Assembly (NCBI GenBank): GCA_002719955.1
Contig: PBFW01000016.1
Location: 124,001 to 188,000 of the forward strand
DNA: 64,000 bases
Direction of reading: 5' to 3'
Source of the DNA: Deltaproteobacteria bacterium
GTDB taxonomy: Bacteria > Myxococcota_A > UBA9160 > UBA4427
Shown: one piece after another, positions 25,759 to 34,691 of the stretch
How positions within the stretch are numbered: the stretch's first letter is position 1
How the letters are laid out: every line of letters begins with the position of its first letter
The notes under the pieces: model-generated
What the model was told of the DNA's origin: nothing
Seen by the model: the letters and a program-made list of their open reading frames with translations, nothing else
The model's database searches: none
Made by a program: the position numbers and the translations under genes

Positions 25759-26996
25759 GCGCCAAGAAAGAGGCAGGCCCGGGCCGAGGCGTCTGTGCGG
25801 GCATCAAAGTGCTCGAACTCGGCTCCGGTGCCGCTGGACCGGTCGCCACGAAATACCTTGCGGAACACGGCGCGGATGTCATCCGCATCGAATCGGCGAA
25901 GCGTCCCGACTTCCTGCGCATACTTTTCCTGACGCCCGATTCGAAACACGGTGTAGACGGTTCACCCATGTTCATCCTGCTCAATCCCAACAAGCGCAGC
26001 GTCGCGCTCAACATGAAGCACCCCGACGGCGTCGCGCTCGCCAAGCGCCTGGCGCTCGAGTGGGCCGATGTCGTGTGCGAGAACTTCGCACCCGGACCGA
26101 TGACACGTTTCGGTATGGACTACGAAACGCTGGTCGCTGAGAAGCCGGATCTCGTGATGGTCAGCGGGTGTCTCTTCGGGCAGACCGGGCCGAATCGCAG
26201 TTACCCGGGCTTCGGGGCTCAGGGCTCGGCCCTCTCGGGTTTCAACCATCTCACGGGCTGGCCCGATCGCGCCTCCGCCGGACCCAGTGGAACGATCACG
26301 GATTCGCTCGCTCCGCGATATGTCGCCTTGGCGATGGTCGCCGCCCTGCTCGAACACCGCCGCACCGGCGAGGGACAATACGTGGACGTGTCGCAGATCG
26401 AGACCGCTGTTTACAGCACTTCGGAAGTGCAGGTTCGCTATTCGGCGAGTGGTGAAGTCGTGACGCGGGATGGCAACCGCTCGGAGCAGGCCGCGCCCCA
26501 CGGCTCGTACCCGTGTAGCGGCAAGGACCGCTGGCTGGCGATCGCAGTCTGGAACGACGACGACTGGGAAAGACTTCGCGAGGAGATGGGCCGACCGGAA
26601 TGGTCCGACGACCCCGCCTACGCGACCAACGCCGGCCGCCTCGCTGCGGGCGACACGCTGGACGAAGCCATTTCGAGCTGGACGCGCGAGCACGATGCGC
26701 ATGAACTGATGAACCGCTTGCAATCGGTGGGGCTCGAAGCCTGCGTCTGTCAGGAATTCGGCGAGATCGTCGGCGACCCCCAGCTCGCACATCGCCAACA
26801 TTGGGTGCGGGTGGAGCACTCGAATGTGGGTTCGCTGCTGACGGAGCGCAGCGGCTTCAGGCTTTCGGAGACCGACGGTGAGCTCCGCACCGCGGGGCCG
26901 AATCTCGGCGAACACACGGACGCGATCCTGTCCCGGTGCCTGGGGCTCGAACTCGAAGAAATCGAGCGCCTGCGCGTTGACGAGGTCCTGATCTAG
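25755..26996 (+). CDS. CaiB/BaiF-family (type III) CoA transferase, second subunit
   Basis: A 413-residue CaiB/BaiF homologue starting at GTG 25755, which overlaps the previous stop (GTGA). The N-terminus reads GIKVLELGSGAAGPVATK, as in the family; TITDSLAPRY supplies an Asp at the catalytic position and TGEGQYVDVSQIE is the signature block. It is clearly related to the preceding gene but well diverged, so the pair is old and not a recent duplication. An upstream extension in frame lies wholly inside the first gene and is not used. It converges on the minus-strand amidohydrolase cluster. Role: CoA activation of a carboxylate intermediate, presumably together with the first subunit. Confidence 0.87.
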   Translation: MSAKKEAGPGRGVCAGIKVLELGSGAAGPVATKYLAEHGADVIRIESAKRPDFLRILFLTPDSKHGVDGSPMFILLNPNKRSVALNMKHPDGVALAKRLALEWADVVCENFAPGPMTRFGMDYETLVAEKPDLVMVSGCLFGQTGPNRSYPGFGAQGSALSGFNHLTGWPDRASAGPSGTITDSLAPRYVALAMVAALLEHRRTGEGQYVDVSQIETAVYSTSEVQVRYSASGEVVTRDGNRSEQAAPHGSYPCSGKDRWLAIAVWNDDDWERLREEMGRPEWSDDPAYATNAGRLAAGDTLDEAISSWTREHDAHELMNRLQSVGLEACVCQEFGEIVGDPQLAHRQHWVRVEHSNVGSLLTERSGFRLSETDGELRTAGPNLGEHTDAILSRCLGLELEEIERLRVDEVLI

Positions 26997-27060
26997 CTCC
27001 TTGACACACTCGGCGGTCCCGCCGCCGCCCATCCACGATTCCGCAGGGCCCGAGGAACGA

Positions 27061-28242
27061 CTACTCGTCTCCAAAGCGATCCGGCACGTAGTCGAGGTTG
27101 TAGAGATCCCTGCAATTGGTGTGGATCATCAACTTCACGTCTTCTGCGGGAATCCCACGAAAATTCCGCAACAGAGTCGCCCGCGAATTCGGCCAATCCG
27201 AGCCGCTATGCGGATAGTCGGTCGACCACAAGAGGTGATGTTTATTCATGTGATGCCGGTTCTCGATCCCGAAAGTGTCGATCATGAAGGCGGCGTAGAA
27301 ATGCTTGTGGAAGATCTCGCTCGGGGTGCTCTTCATCGTCTCGACCGCCTTCGTATACCAGCGGTAGCGTGAGAACATGTCATCGCTCTGCTCGAGCAGG
27401 GTCGGTATCCAACCGATATTGGCCTCGACCATCACGAGTCGAAGATCTGGAAAGCTGTCCCAGATCCCCGCGAAGATCAGGTCGCAGGCAACGGGCAAGG
27501 TATGGCCCCCGGATTTCACCAGACACGCATTCCCGACGAATTGGAGACTCTCCCAGTTCGGCGCTTGTGCCGACTTGACATCCCGGTGGAAGCTTCCGAT
27601 ATGGACGGAGACGGGCATCTTAGCCTCTGCGGCAAGGCCCCAGAAGGCATCATCCCCGGGCTCCGGATCGAAGTCGCCATTGGGAAAGCGGGTGATGATC
27701 ACGCCCTTGTGGCCATTCTCGATGCACCACTTGAGCTCCGCGACCGCGTCCTCGACGCCCGTGGTGGGAATGATTCCAAGCCCGACGAGACGACCGTTCG
27801 AGCCGTCGCAAAACTCTGCCATCCACTCGTTATAGGCGCGCACACACGCGAGCTGAAGATCTCGATCGTCGGTGTAGCTGCCCGCACCGCGCAGCGTGAT
27901 GCTCGGGTATTGGACGCCGAGGTAGATGCCGTCTGCGTCCATGTCCTCGAGCCGTGCCTTGGTCTCGAAATGCCCCGGACGCAGGTCCTCATACCGGAAC
28001 CCCCACGGCTTGAAGTCCAGATACCCCAGACCCGCGACACCGGTCAGGCCGACCGGAAAGACCCCCTTGCCCTCATCGAAATGCCAGAAATCGCCGTTCT
28101 CCGTATTGACGACGCGAGGGGCGCGATCCTTCCACTTCTTGGGCATGCGATCGAGCCAGAGATTGGGCGGCTCGTTGACGTGGGCATCGGCGTCCAGAAT
28201 CGGATAGTCGATGGACGCGACCTGGTGAAAGAGTTCTGACAT
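27061..28242 (-). CDS. Amidohydrolase-2 family protein
   Basis: A 393-residue TIM-barrel amidohydrolase and the last gene of a four-member tandem array. N-terminal DADAHVNEP gives D-x-H-x-x-E; the mid-barrel His is in SVHIGSF, the acidic block is VEANIGWIP, and the catalytic Asp is in WSTDYPHSGSDWP. ATG 28242 has AAGGAG upstream and lines up with the start of its near-duplicate at 30804; an in-frame extension to 28281 is not supported. By eye well over half of the residues are identical to the protein at 29620, with long identical runs around the EANIGW block. ACMSD-like enzymes decarboxylate or hydrolyse; the substrate is unknown. Confidence 0.87.
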   Translation of the reverse strand: MSELFHQVASIDYPILDADAHVNEPPNLWLDRMPKKWKDRAPRVVNTENGDFWHFDEGKGVFPVGLTGVAGLGYLDFKPWGFRYEDLRPGHFETKARLEDMDADGIYLGVQYPSITLRGAGSYTDDRDLQLACVRAYNEWMAEFCDGSNGRLVGLGIIPTTGVEDAVAELKWCIENGHKGVIITRFPNGDFDPEPGDDAFWGLAAEAKMPVSVHIGSFHRDVKSAQAPNWESLQFVGNACLVKSGGHTLPVACDLIFAGIWDSFPDLRLVMVEANIGWIPTLLEQSDDMFSRYRWYTKAVETMKSTPSEIFHKHFYAAFMIDTFGIENRHHMNKHHLLWSTDYPHSGSDWPNSRATLLRNFRGIPAEDVKLMIHTNCRDLYNLDYVPDRFGDE

Positions 28243-28296
28243 TTCACTGCTCCTTACGGGTTTGGCGGGCTCGTGCGTCACTGGCGACGTCGAACG

Positions 28297-29514
28297 TTAG
28301 GGGAGACATACCTTCGGTAGCGGATGACGATAGAGATGGGCCGCATTCTCGTGCGAAATCATGCGGATCTCCTCTACGGGCAGATCGCCGAGCACGTCTT
28401 CCATCACCTCCTGTGTATCGGGCCAGGTCCCATCGCCGTGCGGATAGTCGGACTCGAAGAGAATATTCTCGACGCCGATCCGATAGCGCGTTCCAATGGT
28501 CGATTTGTCCTCGAGTGCGGTGAACCAGAAATTTCGCCGCAGGACGTCGCTCGGTGAGTTCTTGCTGTCCGGCCAGCCCTGTCCGTAACCCGACCGGCTC
28601 ATGATATTGTCGAGCCGATCCATCAACATGGCGACCCAGCCGATGCCCCCCTCCGACATCGCGATCTTGAGGTCGGGATATTTCGCGGGATAGGTGCTCC
28701 ATAGCCATTCTGCACACGCTGAGAGGGCCAGCGCTTCGAACATGGTCGCACCCAGCTCGAGCTGCGGCGCCTCGGGCGGAAGCGGCACGAAGCCCGCCGC
28801 GCCGACATGCAGGTTGAGCACCGTACCGGTTTCCGCGCAGGCCCGAATGATGGGATCCCAATAGTCGTTGAAGATCGGGGGCAAACCCAGCCGATGCGGC
28901 TGTTCGGGGAGTGTCACGGCGGTGAAACCCCGAGCAGCGTTGCGACGAATCTCGGCCGCTCCCTGCTCCGGATCCGACAAGAGAGTGATCCCGAGCGGGA
29001 TGATGCGGTCGGGGTAGGCGCCATGCCATTCCTCGAAGAGCCAATCGTTCCACGCGCGCACACACGCGAGTCCCAGTTCCTGGTCCTTTGCTTCAGAGAA
29101 GAGATGTCCCGCGAAACCGGTCACGCCGGAGGGAAAATTCACCGACGCCCAGATGCCCCCGAGATCCATGTCCTTGATACGCTCATCGATGTCGTAACAA
29201 CCGGCGCGCACCTCCTCGTAACGCGAGGGTTCCATCCGGAAATCCTCTTTCGCCCGACCCGCGACGCACATGAACCCGATCTGGAAATAGGGGGTGTCCT
29301 CGAACATCCAGACCTGATGGCCCTCCTCGGTTTCGATCACACGGGGCGCCTGATCTTCGAATTTCCTGGGCATGCGCCCTTCGAAAGTATGCGGCGGTTC
29401 GAGGAGGTGATCATCGGAAGAGACGAATGTGTATTTGACCTCTCGCTTCTCGGGATCCGGAAGGAGCGGCCCCATGACGGGGCGCTTGATGCCGAGCTTC
29501 ACGACTTTCACCAT
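28297..29514 (-). CDS. Amidohydrolase-2 family protein
   Basis: A 405-residue TIM-barrel amidohydrolase inserted between two near-duplicate homologues. The motifs are SSDDHLLEP, LHVGAAGF (mid-barrel His), SEGGIGWVAM and FESDYPHGDGTWP. The N-terminus has an extra 25 residues (VKLGIKRPVMGP) before the first strand. The start is 29514, with CGGAG about 12 bases upstream; ATG at codon 14 is an alternative. Codon use and GC content match the neighbours. It diverges from the flanking pair at most positions outside the motifs, so it comes from a different branch. It is likely in the same operon, being 105 bases downstream of the 29620 gene. Confidence 0.85.
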   Translation of the reverse strand: MVKVVKLGIKRPVMGPLLPDPEKREVKYTFVSSDDHLLEPPHTFEGRMPRKFEDQAPRVIETEEGHQVWMFEDTPYFQIGFMCVAGRAKEDFRMEPSRYEEVRAGCYDIDERIKDMDLGGIWASVNFPSGVTGFAGHLFSEAKDQELGLACVRAWNDWLFEEWHGAYPDRIIPLGITLLSDPEQGAAEIRRNAARGFTAVTLPEQPHRLGLPPIFNDYWDPIIRACAETGTVLNLHVGAAGFVPLPPEAPQLELGATMFEALALSACAEWLWSTYPAKYPDLKIAMSEGGIGWVAMLMDRLDNIMSRSGYGQGWPDSKNSPSDVLRRNFWFTALEDKSTIGTRYRIGVENILFESDYPHGDGTWPDTQEVMEDVLGDLPVEEIRMISHENAAHLYRHPLPKVCLP

Positions 29515-29619
29515 GATGAGTGACTCCGATCTGGGGGGTGGACGCTCTTATTCGTCTCGGGGGTACGACCATCGGGAGGCAGCCGGAACCGACCGGTGCT
29601 GCCTATCGAGGCAGGCTCA

Positions 29620-30804
29620 TCAACGGCCCGGTTTCAAATCGGGAATACGATCGAGCTTGTAGAGCCGCTTGCAGTTGCCATGGATCATCTTCTTGACGTC
29701 GGCCTTGGGCACACCGCGAAAATTTCGCTCGATGGTCACACGGGAGTTCGGCCAGTCGGAGCCACTATGGGGGTAATCCGTCGACCACATCAGATGATCG
29801 AGATTCATCCTGTGTCTGAGTTCGACTCCCACGTTATCGATCATGAACGAGGCATAGAAGTTGTTGTGGAAGATCTCACTCGGCATGAGGTTCATCTTAT
29901 CGACGGCCTCGGTATACCACCGGTAGCGTGAGAACATATCGTCACTCTGCTCGAGCAGGGTGGGAATCCAGCCGATATTGGCCTCGACCAGAACGAGGCG
30001 AAGAGCGGGAAACCTCTCCCAGATTCCCGCGAAGATGAGATCGCACACGATGCCCAGCGTCTGGCCGCCGGCTTTCGTCCAACACGCGCTCCCTATGAAG
30101 CGAAGCGTCTTCCAGTCCATATCCTTGCTCGGGCCCCAATCCTCCGGCATGAAGCTCCCGATATGCACCGAGATCGGTACACCCATCTCCGCCGCCAGCC
30201 CCCAGAAGCGATCGTCTTCCGGCATCGGGTCGAGGCTCCCGTTCGGAAAGGAGGAGATCACGACCCCGACATGCCCCTGCTTCATGCTCCGCTCGAGCTC
30301 GGCCACGGCGTCGTCGACGCCGGTGGTGGGGATCAACCCGAGACCCAATAAACGTCCGTCGGATCCCTCGCAGAACTCGGCGAGCCAATCGTTGTAGGCG
30401 TGAACGCAAGCGAGTTGGAGGTCGCGATCGTCGCTATACATGCGCGCGCCCTTGAGCGTGATGCTCGGGTAATGGACCGCCGCATGAATACCATCGACGT
30501 CCATATCGCGCAGCCGCGCCTTCGGCTCGTAATTACCTGGACGGATCTCCTCGTAGTTGAGACCGTAGGGCAGAATATCGAGATAGCTCCGGCCGGAAAC
30601 CGCCGTCAGGCCCAGGGGCCAGACGCCCTTGCCGTCATCGAAGTTCCAGACATCTCCCTTGTCGGTCTTCACCACCCGCGGAGCACGCTGCTTGAAGCGA
30701 GCGGGAATACGGTCCTGCCACAGATTGGGCGGCTCATTGACATGCGCATCCGAGTCGATGACCGGATAGTCGATGCTCGCGACTTCGTGGAAGAGATCGG
30801 ACAT
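29620..30804 (-). CDS. Amidohydrolase-2 family protein (near-duplicate of the 27061 gene)
   Basis: A 394-residue TIM-barrel amidohydrolase. It has DSDAHVNEP, SVHIGSF, VEANIGWIP and WSTDYPHSGSDWP, all identical or nearly so to the protein at 27061. The DNA is also similar: both contain the block read on the plus strand as GGTAGCGTGAGAACAT. Start 30804 is fixed by CGGAGG seven bases upstream. The substrate-facing segments differ (for example residues 195-215), which suggests separate specificities after duplication. It probably shares an operon with the flanking amidohydrolases. Confidence 0.87.
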   Translation of the reverse strand: MSDLFHEVASIDYPVIDSDAHVNEPPNLWQDRIPARFKQRAPRVVKTDKGDVWNFDDGKGVWPLGLTAVSGRSYLDILPYGLNYEEIRPGNYEPKARLRDMDVDGIHAAVHYPSITLKGARMYSDDRDLQLACVHAYNDWLAEFCEGSDGRLLGLGLIPTTGVDDAVAELERSMKQGHVGVVISSFPNGSLDPMPEDDRFWGLAAEMGVPISVHIGSFMPEDWGPSKDMDWKTLRFIGSACWTKAGGQTLGIVCDLIFAGIWERFPALRLVLVEANIGWIPTLLEQSDDMFSRYRWYTEAVDKMNLMPSEIFHNNFYASFMIDNVGVELRHRMNLDHLMWSTDYPHSGSDWPNSRVTIERNFRGVPKADVKKMIHGNCKRLYKLDRIPDLKPGR

Positions 30805-30933
30805 GGGAACCTCCGTGCCGTGGGGGGAGCGGCGCTGATCCGTGGCCTCCCCGTTTGTTTTCGATTCTCGATTTCTACGGCGAAGACTCCGATCAGTGAA
30901 GCGTCGAGAACGATCGGATCCCGGAGGGAGGAA

Positions 30934-32088
30934 CTACGGCGTGTAGTAGACGCTCTCCGGCAGCACCGACTCATCCAGCTCGATCCGGAAGAGTTTCTCT
31001 GCATTGCCCTGGAGCATCAGGGCCTGCTCCTTCACAGGCACGCCCGAGAGCGACTCTTCGATCGCCTTGCGCGAGTTCGGATAAGTCGACGTCGGATGCG
31101 GGAAGTCCGCCTCCCACAGGATATTCTCGACGCCGATCAGATCTCGCTGCCTGATCCCGTTCGCCTCATACCAGAAATTGACATAACATTGCCGTCTGAA
31201 ATACTCGCTCGGTCGAATCGACATCCCCTCGTCCCAGAGATGCTGTGACTCGTATTGATGATCGGCCGTCTCGAGCAGATAGGGCACCCAGCCGAGTCCG
31301 CTCTCGACCGAGATGAAGCGAAGACCGGGGAAGCGCTCGAGTACTCCCGAGAAGATCAGGTTGGCCATCACCTGCACATTGCTCGTGATCGCGTTCACTG
31401 AGGTGAGGGAGATGCGCTTCATCGGGGTCCAACCATCCCATTGGTCGTGGTGTATTCCCGCGGAGCCGATGTGAAGCGAAACCGGCATGGAGAGCTCCTG
31501 CAGAGTCGCCCAGAGCGGATCCCAATAGCCGTCGTTGAAATGCGGAAATCCGAAATTCTGCGGAGCGGCCGTCCACACGAGCGCACGGTGGCCGAGCTCG
31601 AATGCGCGCTTCGCCTCGACGACCGCCAACTCGACGTCCCAGATGGGGATCAGACATTGCGAAACGAAGCGCGGGCTCAGATTGCTCCATTCCTCCGCCA
31701 GATAGTCATTATAGGCGCGCACGCAGGCCAGGCGCAGATCCTCGGGGCCTCTCGTCGTAACGAAGGGACCCCCACCAAAACCGGCGGCCTGCGGAAAGAG
31801 CACTTCAGCGGCGACGCCGTCGGCGTCCATGGTCTTGAGCCTCTCCGTGGCGTCGTAGGCGGCCAACGGAACCTCTTCCCAGGCCTTCACGATATCGCGT
31901 TCCGGGCGCATCGCCGCGCAACCCGTTCCAAGCGGACGGACCAGCTCACCCGCATACCACCAGACATCGCCATCGTCGGTGGTGCGAACCTGGGGACAGT
32001 CGTCTCGAAACTTCGCCGGGACACGCGACGTCCAGGTATCGGGCTTCTCCCAGCAGTGATCGTCTGTCGAAATCGGAAGGATCTTCAT
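30934..32088 (-). CDS. Amidohydrolase-2 family protein, first gene of the tandem array
   Basis: A 384-residue TIM-barrel amidohydrolase. The motifs are STDDHCWEK, SLHIGSAG, VESGLGWVPY and WEADFPHPTSTYP; here the usual SD before PH is AD, still giving the catalytic Asp. The start at 32088 is chosen because GAGAGGA precedes it and because MKILPISTDDH matches the family N-terminus; the in-frame ATG at 32139 adds residues without homology. It lies downstream of an AT-rich patch around 32139-32156 that is a probable promoter for the whole array. The product is the shortest of the four. Confidence 0.86.
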   Translation of the reverse strand: MKILPISTDDHCWEKPDTWTSRVPAKFRDDCPQVRTTDDGDVWWYAGELVRPLGTGCAAMRPERDIVKAWEEVPLAAYDATERLKTMDADGVAAEVLFPQAAGFGGGPFVTTRGPEDLRLACVRAYNDYLAEEWSNLSPRFVSQCLIPIWDVELAVVEAKRAFELGHRALVWTAAPQNFGFPHFNDGYWDPLWATLQELSMPVSLHIGSAGIHHDQWDGWTPMKRISLTSVNAITSNVQVMANLIFSGVLERFPGLRFISVESGLGWVPYLLETADHQYESQHLWDEGMSIRPSEYFRRQCYVNFWYEANGIRQRDLIGVENILWEADFPHPTSTYPNSRKAIEESLSGVPVKEQALMLQGNAEKLFRIELDESVLPESVYYTP

Positions 32089-32949
32089 CGCTCGGTTCCT
32101 CTCGTCCGCGTCGCCCAAGCGCGACACCGGGAAGACCAATACTAGTAAAATTCATACGACGGGGGACCGGATTCGCGCTTCAATCGGAGGGTCGCGGATG
32201 GGCCGTGAGCGGCCGATGAGAGGATCTGAACCCGCTCTCGTCCCCGCGACGTCGATCACCTTGGCGTCGAAATCACCTGTCGCCTCTCCGCTCGAGACCC
32301 GCGCTCCGAGTCGCATCGAACGCTGCAGGCGACCTCGGCCGGCATGCCCATTCGGCATGAGCCGCCTCGCAGCGGGACGATCGTGGATGGGCGCTGAGCG
32401 CTCGGCTGCACCCGAGCGTGCGCCCGGGCCCTGCTTGCGCGAAACATCAATATCACGAATAGACCCTCAACCCACATACTAGAGCCCATTATGCAAAAAA
32501 CCGCTTGCACACGGACCCGACCCGATCGTCGATCTCACGCCGGGCGGAACGCGCACGGGGCCCTACGTTCCGACACCGCTTCGAGTCGTCCCCGATCCCT
32601 CTCGCCCCCGAAAGGAGTCGATGTTCCGAGCGTGGGCTGGAAATTGGGACTCCGTCTCGCTGCAGCCCGGAGCCAAGACCCTCAGGGAGCGACGCCGCGA
32701 GGGGCGATCTCTTCCACCGACCCCTTGCCTATCATTTTTTCTGATGGGACGCGTTTGGGATCGATGATCCGCCGGTCGATCATCTGGTTTCCGAGGACGC
32801 AAATCTGAAATCGAGAGCCATCCCTTCGGGCCTCGGCATTGGCGTATCCTCGAGGGGGGGGGCCAGGAAGAATCATGAGAACCCCGAGGGCTATCTCTCC
32901 TCACGCAGCAGTGGACGGGAAGAGCCAATTCGATGAAGAGGACAAGAGC
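32089..32949. other. 861-base intergenic region between amidohydrolase array and bicupin
   Basis: The longest gap of the window. Two AT-rich patches stand out against the GC-rich background: around 32139-32156 (contains ACTAGT) and 32446-32510 (contains a run of six A). They are likely promoter regions for the minus-strand array and possibly for the plus-strand gene. A 47-codon frame from ATG 32621 has AAAGGAG before it but no recognisable product. A minus-strand frame at 32682-32810 reads plausibly (QMIDRRIIDPKR) yet has unusual codon use. I support no gene here; degraded gene remnants are possible. Confidence 0.4.
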
Positions 32950-34044
32950 ATGACTCGACAGGTACGACGCGTCGTGACCGGCCGCGACGCCGACGGTCGC
33001 TCGGTGGTCATCAGCGACGGCGAACCCCCCGCAGCCGTGTGGGCGGACGGCATGGGTCGCGCTGAGCTCTGGTCGCTGCCTGCTGGCCCCCTCCACCCGG
33101 AATCCGGTGGTGAATGGATCCCTGCGGAGGACGATCTTGAGCCGCTTCCCGGTGCCATCGCTTGGCGTGCCATGCGAATTGCGCCCACCGGTCGTCCGGC
33201 CCATCCACCGCTGGAGCAGATGCAGAGCGATGCCCGCTTCGATCCCGAGCGTCCGGGCATGCACCGTACCGACACGCTCGACTGGATCACCCTCTTCGAG
33301 GGTGAGATCGAGCTGATCCTCGACGACGAAACGCTTCGTCTGGGTCCGGGCGATTGTGTGGTTCAGCGCGGCACCTCTCATGCGTGGCGCGTCGTAGGAA
33401 ACGAGGATTGTGTTTTCGGAGGGTTGATGCTGCGTGCGGCCGAACACGGTCGCCCCGCCACCCCGCACCCGGGGCCCCGCCGGCCGGGAGAAAGCCAGGG
33501 GGTCGGACCACGCCGTGTGGTCACGCAGACCGATGACGACGGCTATTCCAGGGTCGCTTTCGACGGCGAACCTCCGAACGTGCTGCGCTTCGAAAACGGT
33601 GCGGGGATGGCGTACTCGGATATCTGGCAGACGCTGGGCCCAGTGGTCCTGCCCGAAGCCGGTGGCGATGCGTCACCCGGCCCCTTCGAGTTCTATGCGC
33701 TCGGCGGCGGCGCCGCGTGGAAGCATATGGTGATCCCGCCCGACGCCGCCCTCGCAGGCGTCGATGCTGAGGCCCTGGCGGCCGAATACACAGAGCGAGC
33801 TCCGGGAATGGCCACCGGGGGCGAACACGATCCGGACCGGCCGGGTCGACACCGCACCAACTCGATCGACCTCGTGCATATCCTCGCGGGCCGAATCACC
33901 CTGATGCTCGACGAGGACGAGGTCGATCTCGGGCCCGGGGATTTTGTCGTCCAACGAGGCACATGGCACGCCTGGAGCAATCGCGGCGACGAACCCTGCG
34001 TGTTCCAGGCGATGATGATCACTACACAGCCGTTCCCGGACTGA
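32950..34044 (+). CDS. Bicupin (tandem cupin-domain protein)
   Basis: A 364-residue protein made of two homologous cupin halves. Residues about 4-185 start with RRVVTGRDADGRS and residues about 195-364 start with RRVVTQTDDDGYS. Each half carries PG-x-HRT-x-S/T-x-D, and then PGDxVVQRGTxHAW, which is cupin motif 2 with its His. The classical first motif HxHxxxE is altered, so metal binding is uncertain. Small single-cupin relatives occur near dioxygenase and hydrolase genes; the function is not established. ATG 32950 follows GAGGA; ATG 32875 is an in-frame alternative with AGGAAG upstream. The GC-rich linker between halves contains several Pro residues. Confidence 0.8.
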   Translation: MTRQVRRVVTGRDADGRSVVISDGEPPAAVWADGMGRAELWSLPAGPLHPESGGEWIPAEDDLEPLPGAIAWRAMRIAPTGRPAHPPLEQMQSDARFDPERPGMHRTDTLDWITLFEGEIELILDDETLRLGPGDCVVQRGTSHAWRVVGNEDCVFGGLMLRAAEHGRPATPHPGPRRPGESQGVGPRRVVTQTDDDGYSRVAFDGEPPNVLRFENGAGMAYSDIWQTLGPVVLPEAGGDASPGPFEFYALGGGAAWKHMVIPPDAALAGVDAEALAAEYTERAPGMATGGEHDPDRPGRHRTNSIDLVHILAGRITLMLDEDEVDLGPGDFVVQRGTWHAWSNRGDEPCVFQAMMITTQPFPD

Positions 34045-34070
34045 CCGCAGGCAATCGGGGAAGGGCCGAC

Positions 34071-34652
34071 CTAACGATCCTCGAGATGTAGGACGATCCG
34101 CTCCGCCAGATCTTCGGCGGTCGCGACCATGACGGGCTTGATCATCGCGTCGATCATGGGTGCCATCGTACCTTTGGGCGTCAGGCCCATCCTGAAAGTC
34201 AACCGCACGACAGCGGTGTCACCCGCCGCTCCCGCGCCACCGGGCCGCTCGGCGCGGCCTCGGCCGAGCACACGACGGACCAGCGCCGCCCAAAAACGTA
34301 CGAAGAAACCCGCCCCGGGCGCCTCGACGGAGGGCGCTTCGACGACTGTCTGCGAGGGACCGAGCATTTCCAGCTGGAAGGATCCATCGCCTTCCATCGG
34401 CTCTCCGATCCCCTCGAGCGTGAAACGTACGCGCTCGGGCTCCGTCCATTCCGTGATCAGCACACGGAAATTGACGATGCGCGTCAGGGTGCCGACGTCT
34501 CCCTTGATCGTCCAGATCGACTCGCTGTCGCTCTTCTTCTCGTGGGCCTGGTAACCCAGCAGGAAGGGCGCCCAGCGATCCATATCGCTCACGAAATCCC
34601 AAACGACGTCGGCCGCCACGGAAGTCGTCACGGTATGCGTGTGTTCGGCCAT
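34071..34652 (-). CDS. SRPBCC/CoxG-like lipid-binding-fold protein
   Basis: A 193-residue START/SRPBCC helix-grip protein. The N-terminus TVTTSVAADVVWDFVSDMDRW is typical for polyketide-cyclase-like and CoxG-like members, and a long C-terminal helix (TMAPMIDAMIKPVM) closes the cavity. It has an insert around 115-145 rich in Gly, Ala and Arg. Members bind hydrophobic ligands or help to assemble oxygenases; no catalytic residue can be assigned. It is the last gene of the luciferase-like operon (37669 to 34071), 39 bases after the F420-type enzyme. CGGAG lies upstream of start 34652. Confidence 0.8.
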   Translation of the reverse strand: MAEHTHTVTTSVAADVVWDFVSDMDRWAPFLLGYQAHEKKSDSESIWTIKGDVGTLTRIVNFRVLITEWTEPERVRFTLEGIGEPMEGDGSFQLEMLGPSQTVVEAPSVEAPGAGFFVRFWAALVRRVLGRGRAERPGGAGAAGDTAVVRLTFRMGLTPKGTMAPMIDAMIKPVMVATAEDLAERIVLHLEDR

Positions 34653-34691
34653 CTGAGAATCGAAACTCCGAGCTGCAGGGGCGGGTCGGGC

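Noticed and set aside
27061-30804. Repeat at 27-31 kb as a possible mobile element
   Set aside because: The similarity is confined to two amidohydrolase genes; no terminal inverted repeats, target duplications or transposase are present.
32621-32764. 47-codon frame with AAAGGAG just upstream
   Set aside because: Spacing to the ATG is only three bases, there is no recognisable family, and codon use is unlike neighbours.
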